Assembly (NCBI RefSeq): GCF_000382485.1 | Contig: NZ_AORY01000015.1 | Coordinates: 62,001-126,000, forward strand | DNA length: 64,000 nt | Direction of reading: 5' to 3' | Origin: Sphingomonas sp. Mn802worker | GTDB lineage: Bacteria > Pseudomonadota > Alphaproteobacteria > Sphingomonadales > Sphingomonadaceae | Shown: positions 16,399-26,013 of the stretch, piece by piece | Layout of the letters: every line of letters starts with the position of its first letter | Position numbering within the stretch: the stretch's first letter is position 1 | The notes under the pieces: model-generated | What the model saw: the letters and a program-made list of their open reading frames with translations, nothing else | What the model was told of the DNA's origin: nothing | Databases searched by the model: none | Position numbers and translations under genes: made by a program

Positions 16399-18447
16399 AT
16401 GAGGCCCGAGGTGCTGAGTGAGCGGCAGGTGCCCGGCGATGCGGAGGCGACGGCGGCGGCGCGGCTGGGGATCAGCCCGGCGCAGTTTGGCAGCGCCAGC
16501 GACAAGGCCGGGCTCGACGCCTTGTGCCGCTTCGCCGCCGAAGCATATTTCGACAACCCCTTGCCCGCCGTGTTCAAGGAACGCGCGTTCGTGCGATTGT
16601 CGCAGGCGGCGGGGGTGCGATACTGCCTCATCCGGCACGTCAGCCGCCTGATCGGCAACGGCTTTCCCGCCGGCGACCGACATGCCGCGCCTGATGAGCC
16701 CGGCGCGGTGATCGTGCTGCTCACCCGCGGCTTCGTCGATGAAGACGGGGTGGATCGGCTGGTCGGCGCGATCGATGGCTGCGGACGCCTTGCCGACCTG
16801 CCCACACCCGGATCAGCGGCGGAAGGGTTGCTGATCGATGCGCTCGCCTGCGTCTTCGCGCATCCGGGCGCGGCGGTGCGGATTGCAGAAGCGCTGACCG
16901 CTGCGATCGGAGCCGAGCATTACGCGCAGATGGTGGCGCTGTTGTCCTATGTCCGTGCCGAGCATTTCTGGGCGCTGGCGCATCCCGAACTGTCGTTCGC
17001 CGACGATCTCGTGCTGATCGCGCAACGCTCGCCCGCGCTGGCAGGGATGATCGATGCCGCGGCCGCCGGATCAGGCGCGTCGGTGGACAGCAGCGCACCG
17101 CGCCTGCGCGGAAACGACGAATTGCAGCGCCTGCTCGATTACACCGCCTTCGGCATCATGGCGCTGACCCGCGACGGTGTGCTGATCGAGGCGAACGATC
17201 GTCTGTTGGCGAAGATCGGACACACGCGCGACGACCTGCGCACCGGCGCGCTCAACTGGGTCGACGTGATCGCGCCCGATCACCGCGAAGAGGCGCGGCA
17301 ACACCTGACCGCCTTTGCCGCGACCGGGCGGGTAGGGCCGTTCGAGACGCAGTTCGTGCTCCCCGACGGCGCGCGTCGATGGGTGCTGATCGCCGGACGC
17401 GAGCTGGTCGACGGCACGCTTGTCGCCTTTGCGATCGACGTCGATGCGGGCAAGCGTGCCGAGGCCGCGCTGGGCGAAAGCGAGGCGCGCTACCGCGCAT
17501 TGGTCGAGGGGATTCCGCAGCTGGTCTGGCGCGCGATCGATGGTGGCGAGTGGACATGGTCGAGTTCGCAATGGAGCGAGTTCACCGGCCTGTCGGCACG
17601 CGACAGCCTGGGCTTCGGCTGGGAAGCCGCGCTGCACCCGAGCGACCGCGCGACCGCGCGCGCCTTCTGGCAGACGGCGGAGTTGACCGGGCGGCTGGAG
17701 ATGGAAAGCCGCATCCTGCATGCCGCGACCGGCGAGTACCGCTGGTTCGCTACCCGCGCGACGCCGGTTCGCGACGAGGCCGGCGCGATCATCGAGTGGC
17801 TCGGCACCTCCACCGACGTGCATGACATGCGCATGATGCAGGAGCGCTACGTGCGGTTGGCGGCCGAATTACAACACCGCGCGAGGAACATCCTGTCGGT
17901 GATCCGCTCGGTGTTCGCGCGCACCGCCGAGGTGACCGGCGATCGGTCGGACGTGATCGATCATTTCCGTGGTCGGCTAGACGCGCTGGCACGCACGCAG
18001 GTGACGGTGACGCGTCATGCGGACGGCTTCGCCGACCTCGACACGCTGGTGCGCGACGAGTTGATCGGGGTCGGTCTGGGCGACGCCGAGCGCGTCTCCA
18101 TCAACGGCCCCGACGTCTCACTCCCGCTCGCCATCGCCGAGTCGATGGGACTGACGATCCACGAGCTGACCACCAACGCGCTGAAGTTCGGCGCGTTGAA
18201 GGGGAGCGGCGGCAGTGTCGACATTCGCTGGCGGGTCGAGGTAGATCATGCGGGATCGCGGCTGCTCGATTTCACTTGGAGCGAGCGCGGCGTTGCCGCC
18301 GTGTCCACCGATCCCAGCCGCGACGGCTTCGGTCGCGAGTTGATCGAGGAGGCGCTGCCGCAGCGGCACGGCGCGACCACCAGCCTGGTGTTCCGTGGCG
18401 GCGGCATTCATTGTTCGATCCGGATGCCCCTGCCGGTCGATGTGTGA
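16399..18447 (+). CDS. PAS-PAS HWE-family sensor histidine kinase with AhpD-like N-terminal domain
   Basis: 682 aa with no membrane segment, so a soluble sensor. Residues about 30-210 resemble the AhpD/carboxymuconolactone-decarboxylase-like helical domain that precedes PAS domains in some alphaproteobacterial kinases (RLSQAAGVRYCLIRHVSRLI). Two PAS domains follow (about 240-355 and 361-475). The HWE kinase core has phospho-His493 in ELQHRARNILSVIRS, an N-box in HELTTNALKFGAL and the defining W-x-E in FTWSERG, ending GFGRELIEEALPQ. The signal is unknown and no response regulator is adjacent. Such kinases often feed light, redox or general-stress pathways (family knowledge). GGAGAAAGG lies upstream of the ATG. 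Confidence 0.88.
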   Translation: MRPEVLSERQVPGDAEATAAARLGISPAQFGSASDKAGLDALCRFAAEAYFDNPLPAVFKERAFVRLSQAAGVRYCLIRHVSRLIGNGFPAGDRHAAPDEPGAVIVLLTRGFVDEDGVDRLVGAIDGCGRLADLPTPGSAAEGLLIDALACVFAHPGAAVRIAEALTAAIGAEHYAQMVALLSYVRAEHFWALAHPELSFADDLVLIAQRSPALAGMIDAAAAGSGASVDSSAPRLRGNDELQRLLDYTAFGIMALTRDGVLIEANDRLLAKIGHTRDDLRTGALNWVDVIAPDHREEARQHLTAFAATGRVGPFETQFVLPDGARRWVLIAGRELVDGTLVAFAIDVDAGKRAEAALGESEARYRALVEGIPQLVWRAIDGGEWTWSSSQWSEFTGLSARDSLGFGWEAALHPSDRATARAFWQTAELTGRLEMESRILHAATGEYRWFATRATPVRDEAGAIIEWLGTSTDVHDMRMMQERYVRLAAELQHRARNILSVIRSVFARTAEVTGDRSDVIDHFRGRLDALARTQVTVTRHADGFADLDTLVRDELIGVGLGDAERVSINGPDVSLPLAIAESMGLTIHELTTNALKFGALKGSGGSVDIRWRVEVDHAGSRLLDFTWSERGVAAVSTDPSRDGFGRELIEEALPQRHGATTSLVFRGGGIHCSIRMPLPVDV

Positions 18448-18641
18448 ACGATCGTGGTGCGATGCTCCTCCACGTCTTTGCCCGTGTTGGCGCATCATGC
18501 TTGCGACCGGCCGTTGATGACGGCGGTTCCGCATGGAGCCGGTTCAGCGTATGATGGCCCGTCGCGTCGATGGTCGCTGGCCGATGCGGCGCCCTCCACG
18601 ATCGACTTGATGTCCCAGTGATGCGGACGGGAAGGCAGTAG

Positions 18642-19358
18642 ATGATCAAGGCCCGTCGCAGCATCGACGATCGAACGGCCGCGCTGGCGCGATTGTCGAC
18701 GCTCGCGCCGCTCGACGCCGATGCACGTGGCTTGCTGGAGGCGGCGGCGCGCGGGGCCTATGCGCTGCGCTCGCGGCAGGAGCTTGTGTCGCTGGGCGAG
18801 GTGATGGAGGCGCCGCTGATCCTGTTGGACGGCTGGGCGGCGCGCATCCGCGTGCTGGTCGATGGCCGGCGGCAGATCGTCAGCCTGCTCGTCCCCGGCG
18901 ATGTGATCGGGTTGAGCGACCTGCCCGATCCGCGATCGAGTGCGACGATCATCGCACTGACCCCGGTGCATGTCTGCGTCGGGCCGCCGCGCGGTGCGTC
19001 GGCCTCGCTCGACCGGGCCTATGCGGTCAGCCGGGCGTATGACGAGGCGTTCCTGCTGGCGCAGATCACGCGGCTAGGCCGCATGAACGCACAGGAGCGG
19101 ATCATGGACCTGCTGTTGGAATTGAGCGAGCGGCTGGAGCTTGCCGGGCTGGTGCAGCACAAGACGTTCGACGTGCCGCTGACGCAGGAGACGCTGTCGG
19201 ATGCGCTCGGGCTGACGCCGGTCCACGTCAATCGCATGTTGCAGGCCGCGCGCAAGGCGGACGATCTGGTATGGACCGGCAAGCGGATCACGATCAACGA
19301 TCCGCTGCGGTCCGCGCGCGAACTCGGCCGGGTTCCGTTGCGCATTCAGGGCGAGTGA
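18642..19358 (+). CDS. Crp/Fnr-family transcriptional regulator
   Basis: 238 aa. The N-terminal cyclic-nucleotide-type beta-roll (LILLDGWAARIRVLVDGRRQ, about 50-130) is followed by a dimer helix and a C-terminal winged helix with LTQETLSDALGLTPVHVNRM (about 183-202). There is no N-terminal cysteine cluster, so it is not an oxygen-sensing FNR; its ligand is unknown. Start ATG at 18642, preceded by GGAAGG. It follows the histidine kinase on the same strand after a 194-bp gap in which I see no clear promoter or operator. Confidence 0.9.
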   Translation: MIKARRSIDDRTAALARLSTLAPLDADARGLLEAAARGAYALRSRQELVSLGEVMEAPLILLDGWAARIRVLVDGRRQIVSLLVPGDVIGLSDLPDPRSSATIIALTPVHVCVGPPRGASASLDRAYAVSRAYDEAFLLAQITRLGRMNAQERIMDLLLELSERLELAGLVQHKTFDVPLTQETLSDALGLTPVHVNRMLQAARKADDLVWTGKRITINDPLRSARELGRVPLRIQGE

Positions 19359-19425
19359 CGCGAGCCGCGGGAAACCCTTTCGCCGCTTCGACGATTGAGC
19401 GGGGCACGAAGGAGTAATTCGCGTC

Positions 19426-19857
19426 ATGCTCAAGCCCGCCATCCTCGCCGCGATCGCCGCCGTCTTCCTTGCTGGCTGTCAGGAGCAGATCGACCGTCAG
19501 GCGGACCGACAGGCCGATCGCATCGGCAACGCGGTGAGCGACGACGTCAACGATGCCGCCGCCAACGTGTCGGGCAGCCTCGACAATCTCGGCGACGCGA
19601 TCCGCGGACAGGCCGACCGCGTCGGCGCGCATGCGGTCGACGAGGCGGCGCACCAGACCAGCCGCGCGGCGAACGATTTGGCCGACCAGATCCGCCGTCA
19701 CGGCGACCGTGCGGTCGACGACATGGGCGCGGCATTACAGGGAGCCGGCGCGTCGCTGCGCGATCGTGACCGTGATCGGGCGCGCGAGCCGGTCGACGAC
19801 CGTCGCTCAGACAACGACCGTTATGATGACGGCGACCGCCGCGAGGATCGTCGCTAG
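19426..19857 (+). CDS. Small predicted lipoprotein with QADR repeats
   Basis: 143 aa. The signal peptide ends in the lipobox LAGC (Cys18), so a lipid-anchored envelope protein is expected. The mature part is hydrophilic, beginning QEQIDRQADRQADRIGNAV, with heptad-like helices recalling entericidin or apolipoprotein-like helices; the last 35 residues are mostly Asp and Arg. AAGGAG lies about 11 nt before the ATG. No function can be assigned. It converges with the tlpA-like gene, 20 bp between stops. Confidence 0.75.
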   Translation: MLKPAILAAIAAVFLAGCQEQIDRQADRQADRIGNAVSDDVNDAAANVSGSLDNLGDAIRGQADRVGAHAVDEAAHQTSRAANDLADQIRRHGDRAVDDMGAALQGAGASLRDRDRDRAREPVDDRRSDNDRYDDGDRREDRR

Positions 19858-19877
19858 CGGTTCGCCCGCGCCGCAGC

Positions 19878-20483
19878 TCAGACCTCGCTCAGCAGTGCGC
19901 GCGACTCCGCACTAGCCCAGTCACGCTCGCCGGTGACGCGCCACACCTCACGCCCGCGCTTGTCGTACAGGATCGTGGTCGGCAGGTTGGCGTTGAGCAC
20001 GAGGCTGAGCCCGAGTTGCGGATCGTACATCGGCTCGATCGTCGACAGGTGACGATCGGCGAAGAAGGTGCGCGCCTTTTTCGGGTCCATGTCCTCGCTC
20101 ACCGCGACGAAGCGGATACGCCCCGACGATGCCTTTGCCGCGGCGTCGAGCGTCGGCATCTCCTTGACGCACGGCGCGCACCACGTCGCCCACAGATTGA
20201 CCAGCGTCGGCTTGCCGCCGAACGCCTTGACCGTCAGCGGCTTGCCCGCGGCGTTGGTGAAGGCGGCGGTGGGCGCGGCTTCACCCTTGTGGCTGCGATC
20301 GACCGCGCCGGCCTTCGGTGCGGTCGCGGTGGCGGGTGCCGCCTCATCGGCGGTTGCGGCGGCGAGGTTCGAGCCCGCCTGCCCCTGCGTGTTGGCTTGC
20401 CCGCTGTTCGATGCGGGCTTATCGCAGCCCGCGATCGTCGACGCGATCCCGAGGAGAAGTACGATCGCCGAGCGCGCTGACAT
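19878..20483 (-). CDS. TlpA-like thioredoxin-fold lipoprotein
   Basis: 201 aa from the ATG at 20483; an upstream in-frame TTG (20495) is less likely. A lipobox IAGC follows the hydrophobic signal, then an Ala-rich linker to about residue 75, then a TlpA/ResA-type thioredoxin fold with [16 protein letters not shown] (CxxC active site). It is probably a membrane-anchored periplasmic reductase for cytochrome c maturation or envelope disulfides; the actual partner is unknown. Its start lies 16 bp from the divergent argH start. Confidence 0.87.
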   Translation of the reverse strand: MSARSAIVLLLGIASTIAGCDKPASNSGQANTQGQAGSNLAAATADEAAPATATAPKAGAVDRSHKGEAAPTAAFTNAAGKPLTVKAFGGKPTLVNLWATWCAPCVKEMPTLDAAAKASSGRIRFVAVSEDMDPKKARTFFADRHLSTIEPMYDPQLGLSLVLNANLPTTILYDKRGREVWRVTGERDWASAESRALLSEV

Positions 20484-20499
20484 AGAAGCTTCCAATCAG

Positions 20500-21867
20500 A
20501 TGTGGGGCGGGCGGTTCGCCGAAGGACCGGCGGCCGTGATGCGCGAGATAAATGCCTCCATCCCCTTCGACAAGCGGATGTGGCGGCAGGACATCGCGGG
20601 CAGCCGCGCGCATGTCGCGATGCTGGGTGCGCAGGGCATCGTCTCGGCGGACGATGCCGCCGCGATCCGCGATGGTCTCGACCAGGTCGCGAGCGGCTAT
20701 GAGGCAGACGGCGTGCCGGTCGATCTCGCGCTTGAGGACATCCACATGGCGACCGAGGCGCGGCTCGCCGATGCGATCGGGCCCGTGGCGGGCCGGCTCC
20801 ACACCGCGCGCAGCCGCAACGACCAGGTCGCAACCGACTTCAAGCTATGGGTTCGCGACGCGACCGATCAGGTGCTCGCCGCATTACAGGCGCTCGATGC
20901 TGCATTGCTCGCGCGCGCCGAGGAACACGCCGACAGCGTGATGCCCGGCTTCACGCACCTGCAATCGGCGCAGCCGGTGACGCTCGGCCATCATCTGATG
21001 GCATATCACGAGATGATCGCGCGCGACGCGAGCCGTTTTGCCGACAATCGTGCGCGCGCCAATCTGTGCCCGCTCGGCTCGGCTGCGTTGGCGGGCACCG
21101 GCTTCCCGCTCGACCGTCACGCGACCGCCACAGCACTCGGCTTCGACGCGCCGACGCGCAACTCACTCGACGCGGTCAGCGACCGTGACTTCGCGCTCGA
21201 TTACCTGATGGCGGCGAGCCAGTGCGCGCTCCATCTCTCGCGGCTCGCCGAAGAGTTCGTGCTGTGGGCGTCGCAGCCGTTCGGCTTCGTCAGCCTGAGC
21301 GACCAATGGTCGACCGGCAGCTCGATCATGCCGCAGAAGCGCAACCCCGATGCGGCCGAGCTGGTGCGCGGCCATGCCGGGCGGATCACCGGCTGCCTCG
21401 TCAGCCTGATGGTGACGATGAAGGGCCTGCCGCTGGCCTATTCAAAGGACATGCAGGACGACAAGCCGCCGGTGTTCGAGGCGCACGACCTCTTGGGCCT
21501 GTGCCTTGCCGCGATGACGGGAATGGTCGAGAGCGTCACCTTCCGCACCGACCGGATGCGTGGGCTGGCGGAAAGCGGGTTCGCCACCGCGACCGATCTC
21601 GCCGACTGGCTGGTGCGCGAGGGCGACGTGCCGTTCCGTGAGGCGCACCACATCACCGGCCGCGCGGTCGCGCGCGCGGAAAGCCTCGGCGTCACGCTCG
21701 ACCGCGTGCCGCTCGCCGATCTGCAGGCGATCGATGCCCGCATCGACGCGCGCGTGTTCGACGTGCTGTCGGTCGACGCCTCGGTCGCCAGCCGAACGAG
21801 CTTCGGCGGTACCGCACCCGCCAACGTGCGCGCGGCGATACGGGCGTCGCGGGGAGAGCAGGCATGA
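20500..21867 (+). CDS. argH: Argininosuccinate lyase
   Basis: 455 aa of the fumarase/aspartase superfamily. It begins [10 protein letters not shown] and carries the signature [12 protein letters not shown] near residue 280 and [13 protein letters not shown] near 105. It cleaves argininosuccinate to arginine and fumarate, the last step of arginine synthesis. The open frame continues upstream, but homology begins at the ATG at 20500. There is no clear Shine-Dalgarno. Its stop overlaps the following small lipoprotein gene (ATGA). Confidence 0.95.
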   Translation: MWGGRFAEGPAAVMREINASIPFDKRMWRQDIAGSRAHVAMLGAQGIVSADDAAAIRDGLDQVASGYEADGVPVDLALEDIHMATEARLADAIGPVAGRLHTARSRNDQVATDFKLWVRDATDQVLAALQALDAALLARAEEHADSVMPGFTHLQSAQPVTLGHHLMAYHEMIARDASRFADNRARANLCPLGSAALAGTGFPLDRHATATALGFDAPTRNSLDAVSDRDFALDYLMAASQCALHLSRLAEEFVLWASQPFGFVSLSDQWSTGSSIMPQKRNPDAAELVRGHAGRITGCLVSLMVTMKGLPLAYSKDMQDDKPPVFEAHDLLGLCLAAMTGMVESVTFRTDRMRGLAESGFATATDLADWLVREGDVPFREAHHITGRAVARAESLGVTLDRVPLADLQAIDARIDARVFDVLSVDASVASRTSFGGTAPANVRAAIRASRGEQA

Positions 21868-22112
21868 AACACCGGGTGACTGCCGCATCGCTGACGATTG
21901 TCGCGTTGCCGCTCGCCGCGTGCGGCTCGACGCAGGACCTGAAACCCGCGCCCGGTGCCGCTCTGCCGGTCGCACCGCGCGGAGCAAGCGCCACGCCGAC
22001 GATCGACCAGCTGCTGACCCCCTCGGTGCAGGCGCGCCCGACGCGCAGCAACGAGCTGCTGACCCAGTCCAAGCCGCGCAAGCCAGACGAGTTCGACCTG
22101 CCCCCGCAATGA
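21864..22112 (+). CDS. Small lipoprotein between argH and lysA (LptM-like position)
   Basis: 82 aa. The signal peptide ends PLAAC (lipobox), followed by a short, Pro-rich, unstructured tail ending [11 protein letters not shown]. It overlaps argH and lysA by 4 bp each. A tiny lipoprotein just upstream of lysA/dapF is the usual position of LptM (YifL), which assists LptD oxidation in Enterobacteriaceae; equivalence here rests on location, size and the Cys-anchored N-terminus and is inferred. The tail has no further recognisable motif. Confidence 0.75.
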   Translation: MKHRVTAASLTIVALPLAACGSTQDLKPAPGAALPVAPRGASATPTIDQLLTPSVQARPTRSNELLTQSKPRKPDEFDLPPQ

Positions 22113-23365
22113 CCCATTTCCATTATCAGAACGGCGCCTTGTGGTGCGAGGGCGTGCCATTGTCGCGCATCGCGGACGAGGTCGGCTCACCCGTCTACAT
22201 CTATTCCGCGGCGGCGTTTCGCGATCATGCGCGTGACTTTCGCGATGCATTGTCGGGCGTGCCGCGCAAACACCTTGCCTATGCGATCAAGGCCAATCCG
22301 AACATCGCGGTGCTGCGCCTGCTCGCCGCGGAAGGCTACGGCGCCGATGTCGTCTCGGGCGGCGAGATGGCGCGCGCGCTGGCGGCGGGAATGCCGGCCG
22401 CCGACATCGTCTTCTCGGGCGTCGGCAAGACGCCGGCCGAGCTGACACGCGGGCTGGATGCCGGAATCGGGCAGTTCAACATCGAGCTGGAGGAGGAGGG
22501 CGTTGTCCTCGCCCGCCTCGCCGCCGCGCGCGGGGTGACCGCACGCGCGGTGCTGCGCGTCAATCCGGACGTCGACGCGGGCACGCACGCGAAGATCTCC
22601 ACCGGCAAGCGCGAAAACAAGTTCGGCGTGCCGATTGATCAGGCTCCGGCGATGTTCGCGCGGCTGGCCGCGTTATCCGGCCTCGACCTCCAGGGCGTCG
22701 CGATCCACATCGGCAGCCAGTTGTTCGACCTCACCCCGCTTGAGGCCGCGTACAAGCGGGTCAAGGCGCTGGTCGACGAGCTGCGCGACGCGGGCCACCG
22801 CATCACGCGCGTCGACCTGGGTGGTGGTCTCGGCGTCGCCTACAAGGCCGATGACCGTCCGACGCCGCCGGCCGCCTATGGTGCGATGGTTGAGCGGGTG
22901 ACGCGTGGCTGGAACGTGGAACTCATGTTCGAGCCCGGCCGTGTCATCGCGGCGAACGCCGGCGTGCTGGTCACCCGCGTGATCTGGGTCAAGCCGGGTG
23001 TCGTGAACCCCTATGTCATCGTCGACGCGGCGATGAATGACCTTGCGCGCCCCGCGCTCTACGATGCGTGGCACGATTTCGCGGCGGTCACCCCGTCGGG
23101 CGAGCGCATGACGGCCAATATCGCAGGACCGGTGTGCGAAACCGGCGACACGTTCGCAATGGCGCGCGAGATCGACCGGGTCGCAAGCGGCGACCTGGCG
23201 GTGTTCCACAGCGCAGGCGCCTATGGCGCGACGATGGCATCGACCTACAACAGCCGCGCGCTGGTGCCCGAGGTGCTGGTCGACGGCGACCGTTACGCCG
23301 TGGTCGCCGACCGGATTGCGGCCGAGACGATCCTCGCGGCCGAACGCGTACCCGAATGGCTGTGA
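22109..23365 (+). CDS. lysA: Diaminopimelate decarboxylase
   Basis: 418 aa from the ATG that overlaps the upstream stop. A fold-III PLP decarboxylase: Schiff-base Lys61 in AYAIKANPN, IHIGSQLFD, the phosphate-binding loop DLGGGLGVAY, the substrate-loop sequence EPGRVIAANAG, and catalytic Cys in GPVCETGDTFA. It makes L-lysine from meso-diaminopimelate. The frame is open far upstream but inside argH; similarity starts at MTHFHYQNG. Confidence 0.96.
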   Translation: MTHFHYQNGALWCEGVPLSRIADEVGSPVYIYSAAAFRDHARDFRDALSGVPRKHLAYAIKANPNIAVLRLLAAEGYGADVVSGGEMARALAAGMPAADIVFSGVGKTPAELTRGLDAGIGQFNIELEEEGVVLARLAAARGVTARAVLRVNPDVDAGTHAKISTGKRENKFGVPIDQAPAMFARLAALSGLDLQGVAIHIGSQLFDLTPLEAAYKRVKALVDELRDAGHRITRVDLGGGLGVAYKADDRPTPPAAYGAMVERVTRGWNVELMFEPGRVIAANAGVLVTRVIWVKPGVVNPYVIVDAAMNDLARPALYDAWHDFAAVTPSGERMTANIAGPVCETGDTFAMAREIDRVASGDLAVFHSAGAYGATMASTYNSRALVPEVLVDGDRYAVVADRIAAETILAAERVPEWL

Positions 23366-23381
23366 GCGCGGGAGCGTTCGG

Positions 23382-24152
23382 GTGAGCGACTGGCCCGCGC
23401 TGCCGATCTTCGTGCGGCTGTCCGGCCGTGCGGTCGTGCTGGTCGGTGAGGGCGAGGCGGCCGACGCGAAACGCCGGCTGCTCGAACGTGCCGGCGCGGT
23501 GATCGTGGGTGAGGAACAGGCGAGCGACGCGCGGCTGGCGGTGGTGGTCGATGACGAGTCGGCGGCCGACCGGCTCAAGCAGCGCGGCTTGCTCGTCAAC
23601 GTCGTCGATCGCCCGGCGCTGTGCGACTTCACGCTGCCCGCGATCGTCGACCGCGCGCCGGTGCTCGTCGCGGTCGGTACCGGCGGCGTGTCCGCCGGGC
23701 TCGCCGCCGCGGTGCGCCAGCGGTTGGAGGCGATCCTGCCCGCACGGCTGGGGCGATTGGCAGAGGCGCTACACGCCGCGCGCGGAGCCCTGCGCGCGCG
23801 CTTTCCGGATACGGCGGCACGGCGGCGTGCGATCGGGGCGGCACTGGCACCAGACGGCGTACTCGACCCGATGCGCGATCACGACGATGGCGATGTCGCC
23901 GATCGGATCGCCGCAGGTGCCGTGCCGCGCGTCGAGCGTATCCGGCTGCGCTCGCCCGATCCCGACGATCTAACCCTGCGCGAGGCACGCTGGCTGGCGC
24001 AGGCGGACCGCGTCACCCACCGTGCCGAGGTGCCGAGCGCCGTACTCGACCGCGCCCGCGCCGATGCGGTGCGCGAACAGACCGAGGTTGCGGTACACGA
24101 AAGTCGCGAGGGCCTGACGGTCGACGTGTCGCTCGCTGGAGTGCCGGCATGA
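23382..24152 (+). CDS. Siroheme synthase-like precorrin-2 dehydrogenase
   Basis: 256 aa from the GTG at 23382 (GGAG 7 nt upstream). The N-terminal half is the CysG-type Rossmann dehydrogenase (VVLVGEGEAADAKRRLLERA, then LVNVVDRPALCDFTLPAIVD and VAVGTGGVSAGLAAAVRQRL). The residues after about 150 contain a CysG dimerisation-like segment and a C-terminal piece with SPDPDDLTLREARWLAQADR, reminiscent of the methyltransferase part, but a full SUMT domain is absent. Expected role: NAD-dependent oxidation of precorrin-2, and perhaps iron insertion, for siroheme. Overlaps corA by 4 bp. Confidence 0.85.
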   Translation: MSDWPALPIFVRLSGRAVVLVGEGEAADAKRRLLERAGAVIVGEEQASDARLAVVVDDESAADRLKQRGLLVNVVDRPALCDFTLPAIVDRAPVLVAVGTGGVSAGLAAAVRQRLEAILPARLGRLAEALHAARGALRARFPDTAARRRAIGAALAPDGVLDPMRDHDDGDVADRIAAGAVPRVERIRLRSPDPDDLTLREARWLAQADRVTHRAEVPSAVLDRARADAVREQTEVAVHESREGLTVDVSLAGVPA

Positions 24153-25117
24153 CCGGCTTTGCGTATCGCATCAACGACGGCGATGCCGAGCCGGTGGCGG
24201 TCGATCAGGCGCTCGGTTGCGGCGCGCCGTTCGTCTGGGTCCACCTCGCCACCACCGCCGAACATGCACAGGCATGGCTGCGCGACAAGGCCAGGCTCGA
24301 ACCGTTCACCGTCGACGCGCTGACCGCGAACGAGACGCGCCCGCGTTGCGAGAAGATGGGGGACAGCGCCTTCCTCAACCTGCGCGGCCGCACCGACGAG
24401 GAACTCGAATCCTCCGACATGCTCGCCTCGATCCGCATCTGGGCCGCAAAGGGCCGCGTCGTGTCGGTCACGCGCAAGCAGCTCGTCGCGCTCGACGCGG
24501 TGATCGAGGAGGTGAAGTCGGGTGCGATCCGCGACCCCGGCGACCTGTTGACCGCGTTCGCGACCGAGATCACCGAGGACCTCGATCCGGTCGTCGCCGA
24601 CCTGGGCGACTGGCTCGACGATTGCGAGCAGAAGCTCGATGTGAAGCGCATCTTCGAGCTGCGCCGCGGCGTCACGCGCGTGCGGTCGGAAGCGATCAAC
24701 TATCGCCGCTTCCTGAACCCGCAGCGGATCGCGCTGGAACGGCTCGCCACGTTGCCGGGCGACTGGCTGGGTGAGGACGATCGCGCGCATCTGTCCGCCG
24801 CCGCCGACCGCGCCGCGCGGATGGCGGAGGAGGTCGAGGCGATCCGCGAGCGCGCCAGCGTGGTGCACGAGGCGCTGACCGACCTGCGCGCCGAACAGCT
24901 CGATTCGCGCAGCCTGGTGATCGCGATCGCGGCAATGGTGTTCCTGCCGCTCACCTTTTTGACCGGATTGTACGGCATGAACGTCGACGGCCTGTGGTTC
25001 GCGCACGAGCCGTGGGCGTTCGACGCGATCGTCGGATTGTGCGCGTTGATCGCAATCGGGACGACCTTGTTCTTCGTCCGACACCGCTGGATCGGCCGCG
25101 GGGCAGGGGCGGAGTAA
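24149..25117 (+). CDS. CorA/ZntB-family divalent-cation transporter
   Basis: 322 aa from the overlapping ATG. A long soluble alpha/beta and helical cytoplasmic domain is followed by two membrane helices near the C-terminus; the first ends in the family signature GMN (TGLYGMNVDGL), which forms the pore entrance. The final residues are basic. Whether it carries Mg2+, Ni2+/Co2+ or Zn2+ cannot be read from sequence. It is last in the argH-lysA-cysG-like chain and converges with the protease gene, 5 bp between stops. Confidence 0.9.
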   Translation: MTGFAYRINDGDAEPVAVDQALGCGAPFVWVHLATTAEHAQAWLRDKARLEPFTVDALTANETRPRCEKMGDSAFLNLRGRTDEELESSDMLASIRIWAAKGRVVSVTRKQLVALDAVIEEVKSGAIRDPGDLLTAFATEITEDLDPVVADLGDWLDDCEQKLDVKRIFELRRGVTRVRSEAINYRRFLNPQRIALERLATLPGDWLGEDDRAHLSAAADRAARMAEEVEAIRERASVVHEALTDLRAEQLDSRSLVIAIAAMVFLPLTFLTGLYGMNVDGLWFAHEPWAFDAIVGLCALIAIGTTLFFVRHRWIGRGAGAE

Positions 25118-25122
25118 GAGGC

Positions 25123-25986
25123 TCAGTCGAGCGCGGCGAGCGGGTTCGGGCGCGACGCACGCGCACGATCGCGCGCGATCACGGCGCGGAGCTGAGACAC
25201 CTGCCGAAGCTGAGCGGAGGCGACCGCCCAATTCGAATGCACCAGATCCCAGTGCCGGCGTACCTTCCGCTGCGCGGTGAACTCGCCGGCGTTCATGCCC
25301 ACGACTAACGGCACGTTGTCGCTCAACACGATCAACGGCGCTCCCGATGCACCCTCGCGCGAGGCGCAATCGTGGAGCAACCATCCCCGCGCGATCACTT
25401 GCGCGCGAACGGTGCAATCGTGCTGGATGCTCAACCGGCGCAGGTCGCGATCGTGCGAGACGCTCGGCATCGTAACGGCATCGCCTGCGGTTATGGTCGC
25501 AAGATCATACCAGCCGAGCCGTTCACCCGGGCAGCCATCGACCAGGATGAGCGCAACGTCGTTCGACGATCCTTCGCCACCACTCCAATATCGCACCCGT
25601 CCCTTCGCCGACAGTGTGACGCCGTCGTCACTGCCCGCTGTGAAGCGCAAGGTGACCGGATAGGACGCGATCGGATCGAGCGTTGTGCGCGTCTGGCCGA
25701 ACAGCACATGATAGCTCGTCATCGCAAAACAGGGCGACACCATGAATGCGGTTCCCACGCCAGGCCCGACGTTGCCGATCGCGCCGCGGGAGCGCAGCGC
25801 AAAGTCCGACGACACTGCGGCGACCGGCAGAAGCAGCCGCCACCATGGATCGGTGCGATCGAAATAGCGCCGCGGGTCGACGCCGTCGGCCGCGAACACG
25901 TTCGCGGTGGCCGGAGCGGGTGCTGGCTGTAGTTGTCCGATCGCAAAGCCAAGCAAGCTGACCCAGCCGCGCCGCTTCACGCTCAC
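25123..25986 (-). CDS. Trypsin-like (S1 family) serine protease, exported
   Basis: 287 aa. The N-terminus carries basic residues then a short hydrophobic stretch (WVSLLGFAIGQ), suggesting export. A chymotrypsin-like catalytic triad is visible: His in TSYHVLFG, Asp in SSNDVALILVD, Ser in REGASGAPLIV. It contains several cysteines that could form the usual disulfides. There is no PDZ domain, so not a DegP/HtrA. The substrate is unknown. The DUF6491-like gene lies 27 bp upstream on the same strand. Confidence 0.82.
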   Translation of the reverse strand: MSVKRRGWVSLLGFAIGQLQPAPAPATANVFAADGVDPRRYFDRTDPWWRLLLPVAAVSSDFALRSRGAIGNVGPGVGTAFMVSPCFAMTSYHVLFGQTRTTLDPIASYPVTLRFTAGSDDGVTLSAKGRVRYWSGGEGSSNDVALILVDGCPGERLGWYDLATITAGDAVTMPSVSHDRDLRRLSIQHDCTVRAQVIARGWLLHDCASREGASGAPLIVLSDNVPLVVGMNAGEFTAQRKVRRHWDLVHSNWAVASAQLRQVSQLRAVIARDRARASRPNPLAALD

Positions 25987-26013
25987 GTCCGGCGCGGCAG
26001 CCTTGACCGAAGC

